Origin: Pelobates cultripes | Lineage: Eukaryota; Chordata; Amphibia; Anura; Pelobatidae | Direction: 5' to 3' | DNA length: 64,000 bases | Assembly (NCBI GenBank): GCA_933207985.1 | Contig: OW240917.1 | Span: forward strand, 105,186,756-105,250,755 | In this document: positions 58,321-64,000 of the stretch, in pieces | How positions within the stretch are numbered: the first letter of the stretch is position 1 | Layout of the letters: each line of letters begins with the position of its first letter | Notes under the pieces: model-generated | The model's database searches: none | Told to the model about the DNA's origin: nothing | Seen by the model: the letters and a program-made list of their open reading frames with translations, nothing else | Made by a program: the position numbers and the translations under genes

Positions 58321-59540
58321 ACAGAAAGTGTATTGTGTGTCACCTCGCTGGGAGGGAGTGGAGCGATGACATAGTATGCGTAGCTGAGGGGACGGCTCGA
58401 TATACCCGGCGTGTTACCTGGGGTGCTCCACGGATCCCTGTATAATTGGTCAAAGAGGACCCGATGCTGGGCTGAGAAGTAGGGAGCTACTCGCCTTTCT
58501 GCCAGACAGAGCTATGCACTACATCCAGCTTGTCCACGGAAAAAGTTACCAAAGGAGTACAACCAGCGAGAACCTAACACACTGACAGCAGGAGAAAACA
58601 GCAAGCTGCAATAAAGCAGATCCAGAGTACATCTCCAAAAGCTAAGTGCCCAATGATACAAAAATGCATGCGCATAGTCTGTAGGAGATTTTACAAATAT
58701 AATAGCATAAATATTTGGTAATTTGATCACTAAAAGGCTCTCGAGAAAGAGGAGACAATATAGGACACTATAGGGAGCAGAATTCAGGGAGCAATATATG
58801 ATCTAAAGTTTAAATTTGCTCACAGTGCTAACTGCCTGACAGTCTTAAATTGGTCAGGTTAATAATCTCTGTGGTGTTTTTTGTTTGTTTGATTTATTTT
58901 TTATTTTTTTATTTGTTTTGTTTTTCTCTTTTGCTGTTCCTTCCAGCCCCCTCGTACTCCGTCCCTATTCTTTCTATTTTTTATAATTAAACTCACTACT
59001 ACATTAAAACAGGAATAAGTGAATGCAAAACAGAATAAAAAAGATCAAATATAACTGGGTAGAAAAGCAGAGACGTGAAGGCGGTGGGGGAAGTGAGGGG
59101 TTCAAGAGGGAATATCAAATGCAAAAGGAATATCATAACAAAACCAAAGATATCACTATTCCACAAAGTTTACAATCTCTAGAGAGAGATTAAACAAACC
59201 ATGAAACAAAATGGCTAATAAAAAGACACAAAATCACAAGCATTTAAAAAAAGAAAAGAAACCCAAAAACAAAACAGAAAAACATCTTTCCTTTTTTTCA
59301 CCACATCCCCCAGGTAATAAGTCAAACCTGGAGGAATCTCTCCTATCAAATATCCCAATAGAGGGAGATTTTAACAAAGGACAAATGGAGGAAAATCAAG
59401 AGTCAAGAGAATGAAGAAATGAAACACAAAAGGGAACACAAAAATAACACATCCTAGATCTGAATGAATTAAATATTCTTCAGAAATACTTTGTTCTTTA
59501 CATAATTGAATGTGCCGACTACAAAATCACACAAAAATTA
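58321..59540 (+). mobile_element. Possible LINE 5' region with ORF1 start
   Basis: A GC-rich block (58,345-58,540) is followed by T-rich then A-rich DNA and an open frame at 59,211-59,414 (67 codons, MANKKTQNHKHLKKEKK...), whose Lys-rich start resembles some L1 ORF1 N-termini. No RNA-binding domain follows; the sequence runs into a Tc1-type element. The assignment is tentative. Confidence 0.35.
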
Positions 59541-59664
59541 AAAAATGGAAATCAAATTTTTCAACCCATAGAGGTCTGGATTTGGAGTCACACTCAAAAT
59601 TAAAGTGGAAAAACACACTACAGGCTGATCCAACTTTGATGTAATGTCCTTAAAACAAGTCAAA

Positions 59665-59812
59665 ATGAGGGTCAGTAGTGTGTGTGGCCTCCACGTGCCT
59701 GTATAACCTCCCTACAATGCCTGTGCATGCTCCTGATGAGGTGGTGGATGGTCTCCTGAGGGATCTCCTCCCAGACCTCGACTAAAGCATCTGCCAACTC
59801 CTGGACAGTAGG
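59665..59812 (-). pseudogene. C-terminus of the split Tc1-type transposase
   Basis: The minus strand reads TVQELADALVEVWEEIPQET, then SMHRHCREVIQARGGHTHY and a stop, the standard C-terminus of this Tc1 group (about 50 residues). It should directly follow the residue block ending near 62,290. Confidence 0.8.
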
Positions 59813-62289
59813 CATGTGCATGAGGAAAATATTGCTTGGTTCGGCATTCTGAAATTCGGGACTTCGTCAATTTGGCAATTCGGTACTTCGACACTTCGAC
59901 ACTTCGGAACTTCGGCAACTTAGGCACTTGAACACTTCGGAACTTCGACACTTCGGTAACTTCAGGACTTCGGAATTTAGACACTTCAGAACTTCGGCAC
60001 TTTGGAACTTCGGAACTCCGGCATATCAGGACTTTTCTTGTAACCGCTTGGTAGATAACTTCCTAATTCCCACAGTATTAGGGAGTTATCTACCAAAAGG
60101 CTGAAAGACCTAAATTGGTCTTTAAGACAAATTTACTAATACTAAGTAAAAATTACTTAGTATTAGTAAATTTTGCCCCTATTCGCTATACCGCGAGTAG
60201 GGGCATGTCTATTAAACAGCCTGTGGCTGCTCACTGTTAAAAAAAAAAGGCGGGTGGGGGCCCTATTGTCCTCCCCACTGGCCCCCACCCCTGAGTGGTG
60301 GGTGGGGGCCCTAAATAAAAATTGGGGGGAGACCTAAAGTTCTCCCCCCTGGCCCCCACCCCTGAGCCCTAAACAAGAATAAGGGGGGGGAACCTAATGA
60401 CCTCCCCCCTGGCCCCCACCCCTGAGCTGTGGGTGGGGGCTCTAAATACAAATTGGGGGGGACCTAATGTCCTTCCCCTGGCCCCCCACCCCTAAGTGGT
60501 GGGTGGGGCCCCTAAATACAAATTGTGGGGACCTAATGTCCTCCCCCTTGGCCCCCACCCCTGAGTGGTGGGTGGGGGCCCTAAACTAGAATAAGGGAGG
60601 GACCTAATGTCCTCCCCCCTGGCCCCCACCCCTGAGCGGTGGGTGGGGGACCTAAATACAAATTGGGGGGACTTAATATCCTCCCCCTGGCCCCCACTGC
60701 TGAGCGGTGGGTGGGTGCCTTAAACTAGAAGAAGAGGGGACCTAATGTCCTCCCCCCTGGACCCCACCACTGAGCAATGGGTGGGGGCCCTAAACTAGAA
60801 TAAGGGGTGGACCTAATGTCCTCCCACCTGGCCCCACCCCTGAGCGGTGGGTGGGGGCCCTAAATACAAATTGGGGGGGACCTAATGTACTTCACCCTGG
60901 CCCCCACCCCTGAGCGGCAGGTGGGGGCCCTAAATACAAACCCCTTGTCACCCCCTCCCAAAAAAATAAACCCCTACCTACCCCCCTCTCCCTAAAAATA
61001 ATGAGGGGGGACCTTTAACTAAGTACCTGTAAAAATAAACTTACCATTCAATGTTTTCTTTCTTCTAAAATCTTCTTTTTTCAGCCCCAAAAAAGGGCAA
61101 ATAAAAAATCCATAATAACCGATGCAATAAATAAATTTAAAAAAAAACCTAAGCACAAAAAAAAAAAAATCCATCTTCACTAGGCGAGGGCTCCATTCAG
61201 ACTGAGCTCTGCAGGGCGGGGGAAGGCTTATAAAGCCTTGCCCGCCCTGCAATTCGGCTCAGAGCACCCTGATTGGTGGGTTTAAGCCATCCAATCAGAG
61301 TGCTCTGACAGGTAAGTGAAGAGACTGACAGGTACATTTACCTGTCACAGCACTCTGATTGGTTGGTTTGAAATCCACCAATCAGAGTGCTCTGTGTCAT
61401 TTTACAAAAGTTCTTTGGAATTTTCCCACGCTGTGTAATTTGACTCACAACTCTTTGATTGGTCCCCCCAGGGGGAGGACATTAGGTCCCCCCCAATTTG
61501 TATTTAGGGCCCCCACCCACCGCTCAGGGGTGGGGGCCAGGGGGGAGGACTATAGGTCCCCCCAATTTGTATTTAGGGCCCCAACCCATCGCTCAGGGGT
61601 GGGCCCAGGGGGGAGGACAATAGGTCCCTCCTTATTCTTGTTTAGGGCCCCCACCCACCGCTCAGGAGTGGGGGCCAGGGGGGAGGACATTAGGACTTTT
61701 TTTTTAACAGTGAGCAGCCACAGGCTGCTCACTGTTTAATAGACATGCCCCTACTCGCGGTATAGCGAGTAGGGAATAATTTACTTTAACAGTGAGCAAC
61801 CACAGGCTGCTCACTGTTTAATAGACATGCCCTACTCGCTATAATCTTTACTTAGTATTAGTAAATTTGGCTGAAAGACCAATTCAGGTTTTTCAGCCTT
61901 TTAGTAGATAGCTCCCTAATACTATGGAATTAGGGAGTTATCTACTTATTCATTGCTGTCATTACATGACTGTCTATGTAACTTACATTTTATATGAATG
62001 TACGTTACTTGATTGTTGTAAGTGTTGCAAATGCTTACAGCTGAATCCTGGCTATGTTTGTATACTTTTTATTTGAAATTGTATACAATGTAACATTCTT
62101 CTTCTTTCACTGGGTAAGTATATTAGTACTTAGGCACTACTGTGCTTCTGAACTTTGGAACTTCGGCTCTTTGATACCTAGGAACTTTGGCAACTTCAGA
62201 ACTTCGGCACTTAAGCAATTCGGCACTTCGGCACTACTACACTTTGGAAATTTGGTAATTTCGGCACTTCGGGACTTCGGCAATTCAGC
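59813..62289. mobile_element. Composite inverted-repeat insertion with ACTTCGG and GC-rich tandem arrays
   Basis: Both outer edges are arrays of about 9-bp units (ACTTCGGAA, ACTTCGGCA), at 59,845-60,035 and 62,145-62,290, in the same orientation. Inside, 60,055-60,240 is inverted relative to 61,690-61,950 (blocks AGGGAGTTATCTAC, CTAATACTAAGTAA, CGCGAGTAGGGGCATGTC, TGCTCACTGTT). Within these lie arrays of about 60-bp GC-rich units (CCTAATGTCCTCCCCCCTGG) at 60,241-60,960 and, inverted, at 61,480-61,690. The centre (61,190-61,430) has hairpins around CCAATCAGAGTGCTCTG. Open frames here, such as 61,359-61,739, are repeat translation. The family is unknown. Confidence 0.75.
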
Positions 62290-62985
62290 AACGTGACATT
62301 GGTGGATGGAGCGAGACATGATGTCCCAGATGTGCTCAATTAGATTCAGGTCTGGGGAACGGGCAGGCCAGTCCATAGCATCAATGCCTTCATCTTGCAG
62401 GAACTGCTGACACACTCCAGCCACATGAGGTCTAGCATTGTTTTGCATTAGGAGGAACCCAGGGCCAACCGCACCAGCATATGGTCTCACAAGGGGTCTG
62501 AGGATCTTATCTTGGTACCTAATGGCAGTTAAGCTACCTCTGGCGAGTACATGGAGCGCTGTGCGGCCCCCCAAAGAAATGCCACCCCTCACCATTACTA
62601 ACCTACTGCTAAACCGGTCATGCTGGAGGATGTTGCAGGCAGCAGAACATTCTCCACGGCGTCTCCAGACTCTGTCACGTCTGTCACATGTGCTCAGTGT
62701 GAACCTGCTTTCATCTGTGAAGAGCACAGGGCGCCAGCGGCGAATTTTCCAATCTTGGTATTCTCTGGCAAATGCCAAACGTCCTGCACGGTGTTGGGCT
62801 GTAAGCACAACCCCCACCTGTGGACGTCGGACCCTCATACCACCCTCATGGAGTCTGTTTCTGACCGTTTGAGCAGACAAATGGAGGTCATTTTGTAGGG
62901 CTCTGGCAGTGCTCCTCCTGTTCCTCCTTGCACAAAGGTGGAGGTAGCGGTCCTGCTGCTGGATTGTTGCCCTCGTTTCGTGTCT
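62290..62985 (-). pseudogene. Tc1-type transposase with a catalytic Asp to Asn change
   Basis: A 299-codon frame begins at 63,036, but its first 17 or so residues derive from satellite DNA and its last 50 from the ACTTCGG array, so the true transposase part is about 230 residues. It shows TVRNRLHEGGMRVRRP (DNA-binding end), VLFTDESRF (D108), LLMQNNARPH (N199 where relatives have Asp) and PDLNLIEHIW (E234). The spacing N199 to E234 fits DD34E. The middle catalytic Asp is therefore lost although the reading frame is open. The C-terminus lies at 59,665-59,812. Confidence 0.85.
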
Positions 62986-62989
62986 CAAA

Positions 62990-64000
62990 AAGCAACACAG
63001 ACCCAGCAAACCAATCTGGTAAACTAAATTGGGCAAGCCCTATATTGATCGTGTAACTTTCCAAAACACCATAAAACCTGTACATGAGGGTATTGTTATA
63101 CTTGGGAGACTTCGCTGAACACAAATATGAGTGATTAAAACAGTAAAACTTATTACGACGATTAAATCACCAGTAAAAGTGCAGTTTTTGTGTAAAAAAA
63201 AGTTTAAAAAAAACCCAAACAAACAAAAAACAAATAAAAACGCTAAGTTTGGCCAGTGTTTGTGACTGAGTGGCTATGACAAAAGACTGAACATACCTCA
63301 TTTTGAATACCCTTGGTTGTCTACATTTGAAAATGGTATGTCATGGTGGGGTTCATTTTCATTTCTGGGCTGCCATACCATCTCCAAGGCAACATAGCTA
63401 ATCTGGCAAATAGCAATTTACAAAAACAGAAATTGGAAAATCTTATGTTTGTCCATGTAATTTTCCAAATCACCATAAAACCTATACTGAAGGGGTACTG
63501 TTGTACTCGTGAGACATTATTCTTCACAAATATGAGTGTTTTAGAGCAGTTAAATGTATTATACTGATAATATCATCTGTGAAATGACAATTTATGTGTG
63601 AAAAATGATTAAAAAAAACAAATATAAATGCTCCATTTGGCCAGTGATTGTGACTAAGTGGCTACTAAAAAATACTGGACATACCCCATTTTGAATTTGG
63701 TGGGTTGTCTACTTTTATAAATGGTATGCCATGATGGGGTTAATTTTCATTCCTGGGCTCCTATATGGTCTTAAAGGCAACATGGGCCCAGCAAACCAAT
63801 CTGGCAATTTTTAATGTGCAAACATGGAAAAGGAGAAAGCCCTAAATTTGACCACTGTAAGTTTGCAAAAACTCATGAAATATGTACATTGAGGGCACTG
63901 TTGTACTCGGGAGATGTTGCTGAATACATATTGGGGTGTTCTTTGTCAGTAACACATAACGGGAACTGAGAATCCATATCTAAAATACAAAGTTAGAGAA
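62990..64000. repeat. 400-405-bp satellite, about 2.5 units
   Basis: The landmark GGGAGAC...CTGAACAC recurs at about 63,104, 63,509 and 63,909 (405 and 400 bp apart), along with GTCTAC.TTT.AAATGGTATG and GGCCAGTG.TTGTGACT. The units are diverged from one another. On the minus strand they resemble the 393-bp array (for example GTCTACTTT...AAATGGTA and TTACTCAGAAGACTTAGCTG-type phrases). The array runs off the end of the window. Confidence 0.85.

Larger units (their letters stand above)
59560..62985 (-). mobile_element. Tc1-type transposon split by a 2.5-kb insertion
   Basis: Transposase sequence occupies 62,290-62,985 and continues at 59,665-59,812, with 59,813-62,289 inserted between. The left flank (59,560-59,660) is likely the 3' end of the element. 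At its N-terminal side the element is cut at about 62,985, where a satellite begins. Confidence 0.8.

Noticed and set aside
59712..59984. 90-codon frame with repeating KFRSVEV-like units as a repeat protein
   Set aside because: It spans the ACTTCGG array joined to the Tc1 C-terminus; the periodicity is that of the DNA repeat.
61359..61739. 126-codon frame with repeated PTHRSGVG units
   Set aside because: Translation of the inverted GC-rich 60-bp tandem array, and open on both strands.

Overview
The window is nuclear DNA of a vertebrate, most likely an anuran amphibian. The evidence is the mixture of transposable elements: frog-type L1 LINEs, a DIRS-type and a Ngaro-type tyrosine-recombinase retrotransposon, a Penelope-like element, piggyBac, Tc1 and hAT elements, and several TTAA-flanked MITEs, together with a retrocopy of the vertebrate gene TMEM242. 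The species cannot be fixed from sequence alone. I see no intact host gene, tRNA, rRNA, CRISPR array or prokaryotic operon. Almost every recognisable protein segment is transposon-derived and broken.

Layout. 1-10.5 kb: an L1-type element on + (about 1.37-3.47 kb) with a decayed ORF1, a foldback element (4.34-5.00 kb), a hAT MITE with perfect 8-bp target duplications (5,324-5,639), a piggyBac-type MITE (6,531-7,126) and a long L1 ORF2 remnant on - (7.2-10.5 kb) carrying an 80-bp TTAA MITE. 11.35-16.94 kb: a Penelope-like element with inverted arms of about 1.1 kb, GIY-YIG endonuclease remnants but no visible reverse transcriptase, and a processed TMEM242 pseudogene inserted inside it. 17.0-17.5 kb: a TTAA MITE running into a 100-N assembly gap. 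17.6-24.35 kb: a satellite array with a 393-bp unit that in places forms a 787-bp dimer. 24.5-27.18 kb: a nearly intact piggyBac transposase on - with one frameshift, and the transposon's TTAA terminus. 27.6-32.6 kb: a DIRS retrotransposon on - (gag-like, RT, RNase H, tyrosine recombinase) with a short inverted terminal repeat. 35.6-41.56 kb: Ngaro-type remnants on + and a 0.49-kb direct duplication. 41.8-42.36 kb: a long near-perfect palindrome. 42.7-44.9 kb: a CR1-like LINE 3' end split by an insertion, then an L1 C-terminal fragment. 45.8-47.9 kb: CA- and TG-rich low-complexity DNA. 48.3-49.83 kb: a complete-ended Tc1 element whose transposase has lost its third catalytic acidic residue. 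50-58 kb: MITEs and Penelope-type fragments. 59.6-63.0 kb: a second Tc1-type transposase split by a 2.5-kb composite repeat insertion. 63.0-64.0 kb: about three units of a satellite distantly related to the 393-bp array but in the opposite orientation.

These genes do not work together as a pathway; the region is a nested transposon graveyard. The most interesting signals are (i) several hammerhead-ribozyme-like cores associated with Penelope-type fragments, (ii) a large satellite array next to a piggyBac transposase, with a relative 40 kb away, (iii) the TMEM242 retrocopy nested in the Penelope element, and (iv) stretches of the satellite whose dense small indels look like uncorrected assembly sequence. 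All family assignments come from reading translated motifs and repeat ends by eye; no database search was run, and element boundaries without target duplications are approximate.
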